A stretch of DNA of 64,000 bases from Desulfovibrio sp. (GTDB taxonomy: Bacteria; Desulfobacterota; Desulfovibrionia; Desulfovibrionales; Desulfovibrionaceae): NCBI RefSeq assembly GCF_034006445.1, contig NZ_JAVESS010000002.1:186001-250000 (forward strand), written 5' to 3'. The stretch's first letter is position 1. Every line of letters begins with the position of its first letter. The notes under the pieces are model-generated. The model did not search any database. It was not told the origin of the DNA and worked only from the letters and a program-made list of their open reading frames with translations. The translations under genes were made by a program, and so were the position numbers. Shown piece after piece: positions 1 to 8,580 of the stretch.

Positions 1-1947
1 GAACGCGCGTACTTCCTTGCCTGTCAGACGATCCAGAATTTCCGTGCTGCCGAGGCCGTCATAACCGTAGGGCTGCCCCCCCGGGAAAAGAAAGCCGTTG
101 AGCCGGGAAAACAGGTATGCCGTGGGCCTGTCGGCACGTTGCCGGATGGCGGCCTTCATGCTGTCGGCCTCACGGCGTATTTCTTTTTCTTCAAAGCGCG
201 GGCTACGCAGCACTTCTGTCAGCATGGAAAAATAGTCCGCATTGAAGCGCGCCGGGCCGGTGACGGACAGGGTGAAGCTTTGCAGTCCGGCGCTGGCGTC
301 GATGGCTGCCGCGCGGTCAGCAAAAAACCGTTCCATTGCCTGGGCATCCAGCTTGCCGCTGCCCGTTGTCAGGGCGCGGGCAGTGAGACCGGCGAGCCCT
401 TGCTGGTTGGGCTTGAGGAGGGCGTTTCCGCCGGGCAACATCATATCCATGGCCACATAGGGCACGGTTGCGTCAGGTAAGAGAATAAGGGTGCGGCCTT
501 CGCCCAGTTGCACCACTTCGCGCTCGCCCGCCTTCATGGCGCGGGCCTTTTGCGCATGGTCGCCATCGGTTCCTGGCCAGTTTTGCTGCAATATGGCCTC
601 AAGGTCAGGCAGCTTGGCGCCCTCTGGGGCCAACACGCGCACTCGGGCCTGCCGGGGATTGATCCACTGCTGCAGCGCTTGCGCCAACTGGGCCGTATCC
701 ACATTGCGCTGGGCAAAACGCAGGTTCATTTCGGCCTGTTCGCCGCCCAGTTCAAACTGCACGGTGCCCAGCCACGAAGCGAGGCCGTTAAGCGTTTCAC
801 CGGCGCGGTCCATGTTGTCTTCAAGGTTGAACCTGGCGCGCGCGATGGCTTCTGGCTTGAAGCTTTCAGCCTTGAGCGTCGCCATATCCCTGGTCAATTC
901 ACGCCAGAAAGGTTCCACCTTTTCCACATCAAGCTGCGCGCTCAGGTACACAAGCCCGGCCCGCGCCAGACTCATGTTGCCCATGCCGATGCTGTCCACC
1001 ATCTGCTTTTCATACTTGAACTTGCGGTACAGCTCTGAAGTGCCGTCGCCGCCCAAAAGATAGCAAAGCACGTCAAGATCGACAGACCGCAGGTCGCGCA
1101 GTCCGGGCGCGGGAAAGGCCATTCCCATATACACCTTGTTCCAGGGGCCGTGGACAACCTCCACGCGGGGGCCGCCCGAAGCATCGGCCAGGCTTATGGG
1201 CTGTGTTTCGGCAAGTTCGCCGCTGTTGGTCAGCCCGCCAAAAAGTTTCTGACTGTAGGCCAGCACGGCTTCCGGCTCAATATCGCCCGCCACAAGGAGC
1301 AGCATGTTCTGCGGCTGATACCAGTGCCGCACATAGGCGCGCAGGTCGTCCGCCGTTATGGCGCGGATGGTGTCCTTGAAACCGATGATGGGGCGACCGT
1401 AAACCGTGTTCTGCAGAGCCGACGTTTGCAGGCTTTCAAACAGCCTGCTCATGGGTGAATCCTGATCGCGCTCCAGTTCGGAAACGACCACCTCTTTTTC
1501 CGATTCCAGTTCCTTGGGATCAAGGGAGGGCTGGAAGGCCATTTCCTTGACCACGTCCATGCCTGTGCGCCAGTGCGCGGCGGGCATGTCGGTCATGTAC
1601 CAGGTCTTGTCAAAGCTGGTCGCAGCGTTGAGGTAACCGCCAAGGGCCTCCACATCGCGGGCAACCTGGCCTTTGGGCCTGTGCTCGGTTCCCTTGAAAA
1701 CCATATGCTCCAGCATATGGCTTATGCCCGCCTGCTCCGGCTTTTCATTGGCTGATCCGGTGCGGACATAAAGGCGCGTGGCCACCAGAGGGAAACGCGC
1801 ATCCTTGACAATATAGACTGTAAGCCCGTTGGGCAGGCGTGTGAGCATGCGGTCGTCCTTGCGAACCGCCTCGCCACTGGCCGCCTGGGCCGTTGATGAC
1901 AGAACCAGCACGAGAGCCAGAACCACCAATGAGAAAAAGCGCCGCAT
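1..1947 (-). CDS. M16 family zinc metallopeptidase, exported (3' end cut off by window edge)
   Basis: The frame is open from an ATG at 1947 to the window edge, giving 649 visible codons, so the C-terminus is missing. The first ~22 residues form a signal peptide (MRRFF, hydrophobic core, AQA cleavage region). Residues 77-81 are HMLEH, the inverted zinc motif HxxEH of the pitrilysin/insulinase family, preceded by GIS and followed by MVFKGT as usual for the family. A second, inactive-type M16 domain follows. The start is supported by an AGGAGG box 5 nt upstream. Family members degrade peptides in the periplasm or process exported proteins; the substrate here is unknown. A hairpin with T-tracts separates it from what lies upstream. 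It appears monocistronic within the visible part. Confidence 0.93.
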   Translation of the reverse strand, partial: MRRFFSLVVLALVLVLSSTAQAASGEAVRKDDRMLTRLPNGLTVYIVKDARFPLVATRLYVRTGSANEKPEQAGISHMLEHMVFKGTEHRPKGQVARDVEALGGYLNAATSFDKTWYMTDMPAAHWRTGMDVVKEMAFQPSLDPKELESEKEVVVSELERDQDSPMSRLFESLQTSALQNTVYGRPIIGFKDTIRAITADDLRAYVRHWYQPQNMLLLVAGDIEPEAVLAYSQKLFGGLTNSGELAETQPISLADASGGPRVEVVHGPWNKVYMGMAFPAPGLRDLRSVDLDVLCYLLGGDGTSELYRKFKYEKQMVDSIGMGNMSLARAGLVYLSAQLDVEKVEPFWRELTRDMATLKAESFKPEAIARARFNLEDNMDRAGETLNGLASWLGTVQFELGGEQAEMNLRFAQRNVDTAQLAQALQQWINPRQARVRVLAPEGAKLPDLEAILQQNWPGTDGDHAQKARAMKAGEREVVQLGEGRTLILLPDATVPYVAMDMMLPGGNALLKPNQQGLAGLTARALTTGSGKLDAQAMERFFADRAAAIDASAGLQSFTLSVTGPARFNADYFSMLTEVLRSPRFEEKEIRREADSMKAAIRQRADRPTAYLFSRLNGFLFPGGQPYGYDGLGSTEILDRLTGKEVRAF

Positions 1948-2050
1948 GAAACCTCCTGCGCTGCGGCCGCAGCCGCTTGTTGATGTCAGGCTTTTCAGCA
2001 TCATGCTGCCCATTGTGGGCGGCATGAAGGAACAACCTTGCAGGGATGAA

Positions 2051-2080
2051 AAAAAACGGGACTTCACAGCCCCGTTTTTT
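2051..2080. terminator. Symmetric intrinsic terminator-like hairpin
   Basis: A perfect 10-bp stem (AAAAAACGGG / CCCGTTTTTT) around a 10-nt loop, with A and T tracts on both sides, so it can act on either strand. It sits just upstream of the M16 peptidase start and probably insulates it. From here to 2387 I see no credible gene. Confidence 0.6.
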
Positions 2081-2387
2081 ATACTAGTTCTCAACGCGCC
2101 ATGAAGCAAGCGCCAAGGTCCTCACGCGCGTATCAGGCCATCGGCTCGTTTCTGGAAGGACGGTACTATACCCCTCCACGCTGCCAGGCCAACCGGCCAC
2201 TGGGGCCTGTTGCACCCGCCGTAAAAGCCCACGCCAACACGTACCGGGCCAACCACATTCCGTTGCGATGAGTATTTACAAAGGCCTGCGGCGAGCAAAG
2301 ACGCATTGGGGTGGTTGTTACATGACGTGATACTCGGAAGGCGCTGCCCGCCCCTCACACAAAAATATCTTTGAACCACAAAAAGTT

Positions 2388-2503
2388 ACAATAAAAGTTT
2401 TAGGGGGTGGGGGCGTGGGGGAGGAGACCCTTTTACAAAAGGGTCCCTCCCCCACAAAGTATTTCTGCTTCACAAAAAGACCCTCCCCCACTAAGCATTT
2501 CAA
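2388..2503 (-). repeat. A-element copy 1 (GC-rich hairpin repeat, downstream of larA-like gene)
   Basis: Read on the minus strand it has a TTTGTGGGGGAGGG arm, a central ACCCTTTTGTAAAAGGGT palindrome, a CTCCTCCCCCAC arm and a C-rich tail ending in CCCCCTAAAA. A partial second copy of the leading GTGGGGGAGGG unit lies at about 2472-2495, nearer the gene. It begins about 13 nt after the stop codon of the LarA-like gene. Related copies occur at 4850, 15127, 17301, 25037 and 37523, always 3' of a gene in this same orientation. The hairpin could serve as a terminator or an mRNA 3'-end stabiliser. Confidence 0.85.
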
Positions 2504-2515
2504 AATAAAACCGCG

Positions 2516-3823
2516 CTAGCGACTGGCAGCCTGAAGTTTGGGCAGGGTATTGGCCCCGTGGGGCAGCAGAGTCGCGCGCATATCAATGCCGCCGTTAAGT
2601 TTTTTTGCCAGCGCAAGGGCTTCGTCCAGGGTTGTGACAGTGTGGATCTTTGTTTTGGCAAAATCCGCCGAAGCCATGGAGCAGACCATGATGAGATTGT
2701 GCTTTTCCGCCGATTCCGCGAACAGAAAACCCACATAGCTGCCGATGGAAAAATTCTCGCGCAGGTCTTTTTCGCGCGCCTCCATAGTGTCAAAATCGCG
2801 AATCTGGCGCTCGGTATCCGGGCTGCCGAAACCTTCGGTGCAGGCTGACAGGATGATGATGGTGCCGCCCTCACTCACCACCGCAAGGGCGTTGGCCAGG
2901 GTTTTGATGGTCTGGTAAAAATTGATGTCCTTGGGTGCGCCGCCAGCGCTGGCAATGACCAGAGGCGTGCGCTCGGCCACATTGACGCCGTCGATGGCGT
3001 CAACCAGGGCGCAGGCCTCGCGGTGGGCCTGCACCATGTCGCCAGCCACGGCCTTGATGATGTTGTAATTGTCGTCCACCACCACGTTGAGCAGAAAACT
3101 GGGCTTGGCCAGCAGCGCGGCTTCTTCAAGATCAGTATGGAAAATATTGCTGTTTTCCATATTGGCGCTGCGCACGGCGGCATTGGAGCCGCTGCCAAAG
3201 CCCTTGTTCAGGGCCAGATTGTGGTGCCTCTGGATGGTCTCATAACTGGCTATGCCGGGCAGCAGGTATTTGGGGCCGCCGCCGTATCCGGCCAGAAAGT
3301 GGTACACCACGCCGCCAGTCAGAATGATATGGTCGCATTCCATAGCAATGCGGTTGAACCATACCTCGGTGCCATGGCTGGTGACGCCAGCCTTGACCAT
3401 ATCCGCCGATTCCCTGCATTTGTGGTCAACAACGCCAATGCGGTTGTAAATATCCTCGGACACAATGGCGATGTGTTCCTCACGTGACATGGGACGGTGC
3501 GAGCCTGTGGCCGTGAGGATGCGGATGTCCGCATCACGGATGCCGCACTTGTTCAGGCGGGCCACCACGGCAGGAACGTAGACATTGGGCGACTGCCACA
3601 AACGCGTGGAATCAGGCACGATAATGCATACGGTCTGACCGGGTTTGAGCATTTCTTCAAGCCTGGGTGAACCAATGGGGTTGTCCAGAGCATCGTTAAT
3701 ATGCTCCAGCGCGCTCTTTTTAGGCAGCGCAACTGCATTGGAATGCAGTTCAGCCGCTATAAGGCCGTTGCCAAGCTCCACTAAAAATTCCCTGTCGCCA
3801 TATTTCATGTAATGCTGTGCCAT
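2516..3823 (-). CDS. larA: LarA-like nickel-dependent racemase/epimerase family protein
   Basis: 435 aa. It matches the lactate racemase LarA family, which racemises alpha-hydroxyacids with a nickel-pincer nucleotide cofactor. The catalytic residues known from the Lactobacillus enzyme have counterparts at nearly the same positions: D71 and R74 (in DSTR), H109 (GSHRP), H175 (VVYHF), K185 (GGGPK, cofactor attachment) and H201 (nickel ligand). I chose the ATG at 3823, with an AGGA box about 9 nt upstream; an in-frame extension to 3964 has no ribosome site. The cofactor genes larB, larC and larE are not in the window. Lactate is a main substrate of Desulfovibrio, so lactate racemisation fits, but LarA homologues act on various hydroxyacids and the substrate is an inference. 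The TauE-type permease gene lies 146 nt upstream on the same strand. Confidence 0.85.
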   Translation of the reverse strand: MAQHYMKYGDREFLVELGNGLIAAELHSNAVALPKKSALEHINDALDNPIGSPRLEEMLKPGQTVCIIVPDSTRLWQSPNVYVPAVVARLNKCGIRDADIRILTATGSHRPMSREEHIAIVSEDIYNRIGVVDHKCRESADMVKAGVTSHGTEVWFNRIAMECDHIILTGGVVYHFLAGYGGGPKYLLPGIASYETIQRHHNLALNKGFGSGSNAAVRSANMENSNIFHTDLEEAALLAKPSFLLNVVVDDNYNIIKAVAGDMVQAHREACALVDAIDGVNVAERTPLVIASAGGAPKDINFYQTIKTLANALAVVSEGGTIIILSACTEGFGSPDTERQIRDFDTMEAREKDLRENFSIGSYVGFLFAESAEKHNLIMVCSMASADFAKTKIHTVTTLDEALALAKKLNGGIDMRATLLPHGANTLPKLQAASR

Positions 3824-3969
3824 GAGTCGTGTCCTGTTAGTTGCTGTACGCAAATACAGCGCGTGGCTTGTTCGGGATGATTCTGCCATCACGCAGTTCG
3901 CTCTGGAATTGTTATGCCTCATGCAGAGTTTTGTGAAGCGGCAAAAGTCCGGTTCCGGCGGCATCAGCG

Positions 3970-4695
3970 CTACGCAAACAGCGCGTTACCCGTCATCACA
4001 AGGCCCGCGCAGGCCAGCATGATATCAATAAGAAGCCGAAAGGTCGCTTCAGACAGGCCAAGCACAAAGCGTTTACCCAGAAAAGTACCCACCGCCAGCG
4101 CCGCCCCCACCGCAAGGCCATTGCCCAGTACGGACAGAGGCAACCCACCCACAGCCCCAAAAGCCAGAGCCTTGGCAAGGTACACGGCTATGGAGGCGGC
4201 CGCCTCAGTGGCAAGCAGCGCGCCCTTTACCAGCCCGAATCCGGCAAAAATGGGCACGGTCAGCGGTCCTGTGGAATACACAACTCCCGTGAGATAGCCC
4301 ACAATGCCCCCCGCCAACGCCACTTGCCAAGGCCCCAGGCGCATACCGTGCGTACGGCTGGCCCGCCGCAACCCGATGAGTGCAAAAAAGAAAAGGCCGA
4401 TGCACAGGTTGGAAATGTCCGCAGGCATAATCCAAAGCGTACGCACACCCAGCACCGCAGCAGGCACGGCCGTCAGCGAATAACAGGCAAAGGCCTTGAG
4501 GTTTATCTGGCGTCGCCAGGCGACCACCCTCGAGGCATTGCCCACAATTGAAGCAACGGCCATGATGGGGATGGCAGCCTTGGGGCCAAAGGCCAGACTC
4601 AGTATTGGCAGCAAAATTATGGATGAACCAGTGCCCACAACCCCGCTCACGGCTCCGGCCGCAATGCCGCATAAGGCAATGAGCGTGTATATCAC
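3970..4695 (-). CDS. TauE/SafE family (DUF81) membrane permease
   Basis: 241 aa with about seven to eight hydrophobic segments. The N-terminal GVVGTGSSIILLPILSLAFG resembles the signature of the TauE/SafE family, and the half-repeat GVVYSTGPLTVPIF returns in the second half, as expected for this two-repeat fold. Family members export or import sulfonates, sulfite or small organic acids across the inner membrane. The start is a GTG at 4695 with only a weak upstream purine box, so it is less certain. It lies just upstream of the LarA-like gene in the same direction and may be co-transcribed, which would suggest an organic acid or sulfo-acid as substrate (inference). Confidence 0.85.
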   Translation of the reverse strand: MIYTLIALCGIAAGAVSGVVGTGSSIILLPILSLAFGPKAAIPIMAVASIVGNASRVVAWRRQINLKAFACYSLTAVPAAVLGVRTLWIMPADISNLCIGLFFFALIGLRRASRTHGMRLGPWQVALAGGIVGYLTGVVYSTGPLTVPIFAGFGLVKGALLATEAAASIAVYLAKALAFGAVGGLPLSVLGNGLAVGAALAVGTFLGKRFVLGLSEATFRLLIDIMLACAGLVMTGNALFA

Positions 4696-4849
4696 GGCCG
4701 ACCCCAGGTTCTGCGCAAGATTAGAGGGACGTAGCCTGCCCCATCCGGTGCAGATAACCTCCGGGATGGCGCGGTGTCAGGAAGCTCGGCTCCAAAAATT
4801 CCCGCGTCAAATCTGGAAACTTTTTGAGCTAAACTGAAAGACCATAAAG

Positions 4850-4908
4850 GTTTTTGTGAGGGGAGCGGGAGGAGCCCTTTTGCAAAAGGCTCCTCCACAA
4901 AACATTTC
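4850..4908 (-). repeat. A-element copy 2 (diverged, downstream of livF)
   Basis: Read on the minus strand: TTTTGTGGAGGAGCC, the central CTTTTGCAAAAG palindrome, then GGGCTCCTCCC and CTCCCCTCACAAAAA. It starts about 14 nt after the livF stop. The arms have changed from GGGGGAGGG to GGAGGAG, but both arms changed so the stem is kept, which suggests selection on the hairpin. A gene-free gap between this element and the TauE gene (about 150 nt) shows nothing else. Confidence 0.7.
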
Positions 4909-4921
4909 AAGGTGCGTTGTT

Positions 4922-5644
4922 CTAGCCGCCGAGGTAGGCGTCCTTGACCTTGGGGTTTTCCAGCAGTTCCTTGCCCGGCCCTTCCAGTACCACCCGGCCC
5001 ACTTCAAGAATGTAGGCATAGTGCGCTACGGAAAGTGCCGCATAGGCATTCTGTTCGACCAAAAGCACGGTTTTGCCATCAGCATTGATGCGCTTGATGA
5101 TTTGAAAAATCTCGCGCACCAGTAGAGGAGCCAGGCCAAGAGACGGCTCGTCAAGCATCAGCAGGTCAGGACGGCTCATGAGCGCCCGCCCCACTGCCAG
5201 CATCTGCTGTTCGCCGCCGGAAAGGGTGCCGCCCTTCTGCCAGCTGCGTTCTTTAAGCCGGGGAAAGAGCGTGTACACCCACTCGATGTCGTCCGCGATT
5301 TCCTTGCGGTCGCTGCGGGAGTACGCGCCGAGCATCAGGTTTTCCTCCACCGTCAAATGCGGCAGGATGCGCCGCCCTTCGGGTGAGAGCGAGATACCCC
5401 GCCGTACCATATCTTCGGGCTTGAGGCCCATAAGGGACGCCGGGGCTTCGCCTTCGTGCCTGGTGAGCAGAATCTCGCCGGTCACGTTTTTGTTCAGCCC
5501 TGCGATGGAACGGATAATACTGCTCTTGCCCGCGCCGTTGGCTCCGATGAGCGTCACTATACTGCCGCGCGGAATCTTGAGGCTCACACCCTGCACGGCC
5601 TGAATGCCGCCATAGCGCACATGAAGGTCACGAATTTCAAGCAT
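4922..5644 (-). CDS. livF: Branched-chain amino acid ABC transporter ATPase LivF
   Basis: 240 aa. A compact ABC ATPase with Walker A GANGAGKS (about residues 34-41), signature LSGGEQQ, Walker B LLMLDEPSLGLAP and the H-loop region LLVEQN. The SLGLAP and VEQNA variants are typical of LivF rather than LivG. It energises uptake of leucine, isoleucine and valine, or related amides, together with LivG. It is the last gene of the livKHMGF unit, 54 nt after livG, and is followed at once by an A-element hairpin that may end the transcript. Confidence 0.96.
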   Translation of the reverse strand: MLEIRDLHVRYGGIQAVQGVSLKIPRGSIVTLIGANGAGKSSIIRSIAGLNKNVTGEILLTRHEGEAPASLMGLKPEDMVRRGISLSPEGRRILPHLTVEENLMLGAYSRSDRKEIADDIEWVYTLFPRLKERSWQKGGTLSGGEQQMLAVGRALMSRPDLLMLDEPSLGLAPLLVREIFQIIKRINADGKTVLLVEQNAYAALSVAHYAYILEVGRVVLEGPGKELLENPKVKDAYLGG

Positions 5645-5698
5645 ACTGCACCATATCCATTATATCTCCAACCCGTGTGGCAATTTTTGCGCCGCACA

Positions 5699-6520
5699 TC
5701 AGAACATGCCGCCCGCGCCCATGTCCTCGCCAAGATAGGCGCGAACCACCACCGGATTGTTGCGAATTTCATCCGGGCCGCCTTCAGCGATAAGGGCACC
5801 GTATTCCATAACCCAGATATACTGGCACACGCCCATGACAACCTTCATGTCGTGCTCGATAAGCAGAATGGTCAGGTCAAATTCGTCACGAATATGACCA
5901 ATAAAGTGCATGAGATCGAGGCTTTCCTGGGGGTTCATGCCTGCGGCGGGTTCGTCCAGCAGCAAAAGGCGTGGTTGGGTGGCCAGGGCTCGCGCTATTT
6001 CAAGACGGCGTTGCGCGCCGTAGGGCAGGCTGCCCGCAAGATCATCAAGGTGCGCGCCAAGGTTGACCCTTTCGGCCAGTTGACGGCTTTTTTCCCTGAT
6101 TTCAGCTTCTTCGCGGTAAAAGGACGGCAGTCCCAGAGGGGCCATCCACCAGGGGCAATGCCGCCGCACGTGGCAGCCGACCATGATGTTTTCGAGCACG
6201 GTCATATGCTGGGAGAGACGGATATTCTGGAAGGTACGGGCCATGCCGCGCCGACAGATATCATAGGGCTTCAATCCCTTGATGCTCTGTCCGTCAAGGA
6301 TGACTTCACCTTCCTGGGGTGTGTAAAAACCGCTCAGCACGTTGAACGCGGTGGTTTTTCCCGCGCCGTTGGGGCCGATGATTCCCGCAATGCCCCCCTT
6401 GGGCAGGGCCAGAGAAAGCTCGCTCACCGCAGTGACGCCGCCAAAACGCATGGTCATGCCCTTGGCGATCAGCAGCGCTCCTTCATAATGAGGGGGACGG
6501 GGCAGATGGAATTCGCTCAT
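5699..6520 (-). CDS. livG: Branched-chain amino acid ABC transporter ATPase LivG
   Basis: 273 aa. Walker A GPNGAGKTT, long insert between Walker A and signature as usual for LivG, signature LPYGAQRR, Walker B LLLLDEPAAGMNP, and LLIEHDM. The ATG overlaps the livM stop codon as ATGA, which indicates translational coupling. The protein has about 15 extra N-terminal residues (MSEFHLPRPPHYEGA) before the conserved start of the fold. Confidence 0.96.
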   Translation of the reverse strand: MSEFHLPRPPHYEGALLIAKGMTMRFGGVTAVSELSLALPKGGIAGIIGPNGAGKTTAFNVLSGFYTPQEGEVILDGQSIKGLKPYDICRRGMARTFQNIRLSQHMTVLENIMVGCHVRRHCPWWMAPLGLPSFYREEAEIREKSRQLAERVNLGAHLDDLAGSLPYGAQRRLEIARALATQPRLLLLDEPAAGMNPQESLDLMHFIGHIRDEFDLTILLIEHDMKVVMGVCQYIWVMEYGALIAEGGPDEIRNNPVVVRAYLGEDMGAGGMF

Positions 6521-7557
6521 GCCTTTTGCCTCCTCAAAAATGCGCCTATGCGCTTCCAGGTCAATTCCCTTGTGCCCATGATGCCTTCCCGCCTGAACAG
6601 AATGATGCCCAGCAACACAAGCGAAAAGACCACCATGCGCATGCCGGGGATGCCCGGTATTTCAAACAGGCCAAAGATGTCTATGGGTTCTTCAATGGCG
6701 CGTAGCCATTCCAGAAGAATGGTGATGATTGTCGCGCCAAGGAGGCTGCCCGTCAGCGAGCCGAGGCCGCCAGCAACCACGAACATGAGCACGTTGAATG
6801 TCAGCAGAAAGTTGAACATCTTGGGGTCAATGGTGGAAAGATGGCTGCCCAGAAGCGCCCCGCCCACTCCGGCAAAAAACGCGCCGATGCAGAACGAAAG
6901 CACCTTGTTCCAGAACACGTTGATACCCATGACGCTGGCGGCGATTTCATTGTCGCGTATACAGCGCAGTACGTTGCCGTAATTGCTGAAAACAAGCCGC
7001 ACCAGCACAATGAGCGTGAGGAGCATCCATCCGTAGCACACCAACAGCGTGGCATGCGAGGGTATGCCCTTGATGCCCAGGGAGCCGTTGGTGACGGGGG
7101 TGGCGTTGACGATGAGCACCCGGATGATCTCGGCAAAGCCAAGCGTGGCAATGCCGAGGTAGTCATCCCCAAGCCGCAGCACGGGGACGGCGATAAAAAA
7201 GGCAAATATGGTGGCGACCACTCCGCCGGCCAGCACCGACGCCCAGAAGGGCGTGAACAGCTCGGAGAAGGGCCAGATTATGGGTTCAAGAATCCACATC
7301 ATTTCCTTTTGTTCCGGCGGCAGAATGCACAAAGCCGAAACATAGGCCCCCACGGCAATGAAACCGGCATGCCCAAGGGAGAAAAGACCTGTGAACCCAT
7401 AGATGAGGTTGAGCGAAAGCGCCAGAATGGCATTGATGAAAATGAGCTTGGCGATGTAAATCTGGTAGTCGCCAAGAAAAAATTCCGCCTGCCATACCGC
7501 ACAGCCCACCAGGGCCATGGCCAGTATGCTCAAGATCGTGCTGCTGTTCAGGCGCAT
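6517..7557 (-). CDS. livM: Branched-chain amino acid ABC transporter permease LivM
   Basis: 346 aa, multi-spanning inner-membrane permease. It contains the conserved LivM stretch LNLIYGFTGLFSLGHAGF near residue 50 and the EAA-like region RDNEIAASVMGIN that contacts the ATPases. A charged C-terminal tail follows the last membrane segment. Its first base overlaps the livH stop codon (TGATG), and its stop overlaps the livG start, so livHMG are tightly coupled. Confidence 0.96.
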   Translation of the reverse strand: MRLNSSTILSILAMALVGCAVWQAEFFLGDYQIYIAKLIFINAILALSLNLIYGFTGLFSLGHAGFIAVGAYVSALCILPPEQKEMMWILEPIIWPFSELFTPFWASVLAGGVVATIFAFFIAVPVLRLGDDYLGIATLGFAEIIRVLIVNATPVTNGSLGIKGIPSHATLLVCYGWMLLTLIVLVRLVFSNYGNVLRCIRDNEIAASVMGINVFWNKVLSFCIGAFFAGVGGALLGSHLSTIDPKMFNFLLTFNVLMFVVAGGLGSLTGSLLGATIITILLEWLRAIEEPIDIFGLFEIPGIPGMRMVVFSLVLLGIILFRREGIMGTRELTWKRIGAFLRRQKA

Positions 7558-8450
7558 CAGATTTTCTCCTCCGTGCGATCGCCTAGCAGGCCCGTGGGCT
7601 TGTAAAAGAGCACAAGCACAAGCAGCACAAAGGCAAAGGCGTCACGGTACCCAGAAAGCTCCGGCATGAAAGCCACGGTCATGATTTCCACAAAGCCCAG
7701 GGCCACGCCGCCGATAACCGCCCCCTGGATGGAGCCGATGCCCCCGAAAACGGCGGCTATAAAGGCTTTGAGGCCGGGCATGATGCCCATGTAGGGATGC
7801 ACCTGGGGATACCGCAAGGCCCACATGATGCCCGAAGCAGCAGCCAGCGCCGAGCCGATGCAGAATGTCAGGGCAATGATGTTGTCCACCTTGACCCCGA
7901 GCAGACGCGTGGTTTCGATGTCCTTTGATATGGCGCGCATGGCCAGGCCCGGCTTGGTGCGGTAGACCACATACAGCAGAATGCCCACAAGCACGATGGT
8001 CATACAGGGCACAAACGCGGTGAGCGGCAGGATGCGCAAACCGCCGATCAGCCATTCAGACACGAGCCAGTCGGGTTGCAGCACGGGACGCGGTTGGCCG
8101 GTAAAAATCACCACAGCCAGGCTTTCGATAAAAAAGGACACGGCAATGGCGCTGATAAGCGCAGAAATTCGTGGTGCGTCACGCAGGGGCCGATAGGCCA
8201 CCCTTTCAATGATGACACCCAGCAGGCTTGCACCTGCAACGGAAACCACAGCGGCCACAGCCCAGGGCCAGCCGAAGGCAAAGGTGCCAAAAAACACAAA
8301 ATAGGCGCCAACCATCAGAATGTCGCCGTGGGCAAAGTTAATAAGTCGTAAAATGCCGTATACCATGGTGTAGCCGATGGCTATCAACGCATAGAGCGAT
8401 CCCAGGGTAAGGGCGTTGAAACAATGCTGCAAAAACATGTCAAGGCTCAT
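7557..8450 (-). CDS. livH: Branched-chain amino acid ABC transporter permease LivH
   Basis: 297 aa permease. LNALTLGSLYAL-like and YGILRLINFAHGDI stretches near the N-terminus and the AVFGGIGSIQGAVIGG segment near the C-terminus are LivH hallmarks. I chose the ATG at 8450 (MSLDMF), which has a GAGGT box 8 nt upstream, over an in-frame ATG at 8474. It follows livK after a 130-nt gap that contains a strong hairpin, so the permease genes may be expressed below the level of the binding protein. Confidence 0.95.
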   Translation of the reverse strand: MSLDMFLQHCFNALTLGSLYALIAIGYTMVYGILRLINFAHGDILMVGAYFVFFGTFAFGWPWAVAAVVSVAGASLLGVIIERVAYRPLRDAPRISALISAIAVSFFIESLAVVIFTGQPRPVLQPDWLVSEWLIGGLRILPLTAFVPCMTIVLVGILLYVVYRTKPGLAMRAISKDIETTRLLGVKVDNIIALTFCIGSALAAASGIMWALRYPQVHPYMGIMPGLKAFIAAVFGGIGSIQGAVIGGVALGFVEIMTVAFMPELSGYRDAFAFVLLVLVLFYKPTGLLGDRTEEKI

Positions 8451-8537
8451 GTAGCCACCTCGGCAGCCGTTCACGGTAGCGGCGGATCAAAGGCCGCAAA
8501 GCCCCCTCCGCGGACGGCAGCAAAAAAGAGGAAAAGC

Positions 8538-8563
8538 GCCCCGCAGCGTTTGCGCTGCGGGGC
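8538..8563 (-). terminator. Intergenic attenuator/terminator between livK and livH
   Basis: An 11-bp perfect GC-rich stem (GCCCCGCAGCG / CGCTGCGGGGC) with a 4-nt loop. On the minus strand it is followed by a T-rich run (CTTTTCCTCTTTTTT). Partial termination here would give more binding-protein mRNA than permease mRNA, a common arrangement in ABC operons. Confidence 0.75.
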
Positions 8564-8580
8564 CGAAAAAAACAACCAGC

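Noticed and set aside
2122-2379. Minus-strand frame of 85 codons next to A-element copy 1
   Set aside because: It runs out of the repeat-flanking sequence, has no ribosome site and its composition is non-protein-like.
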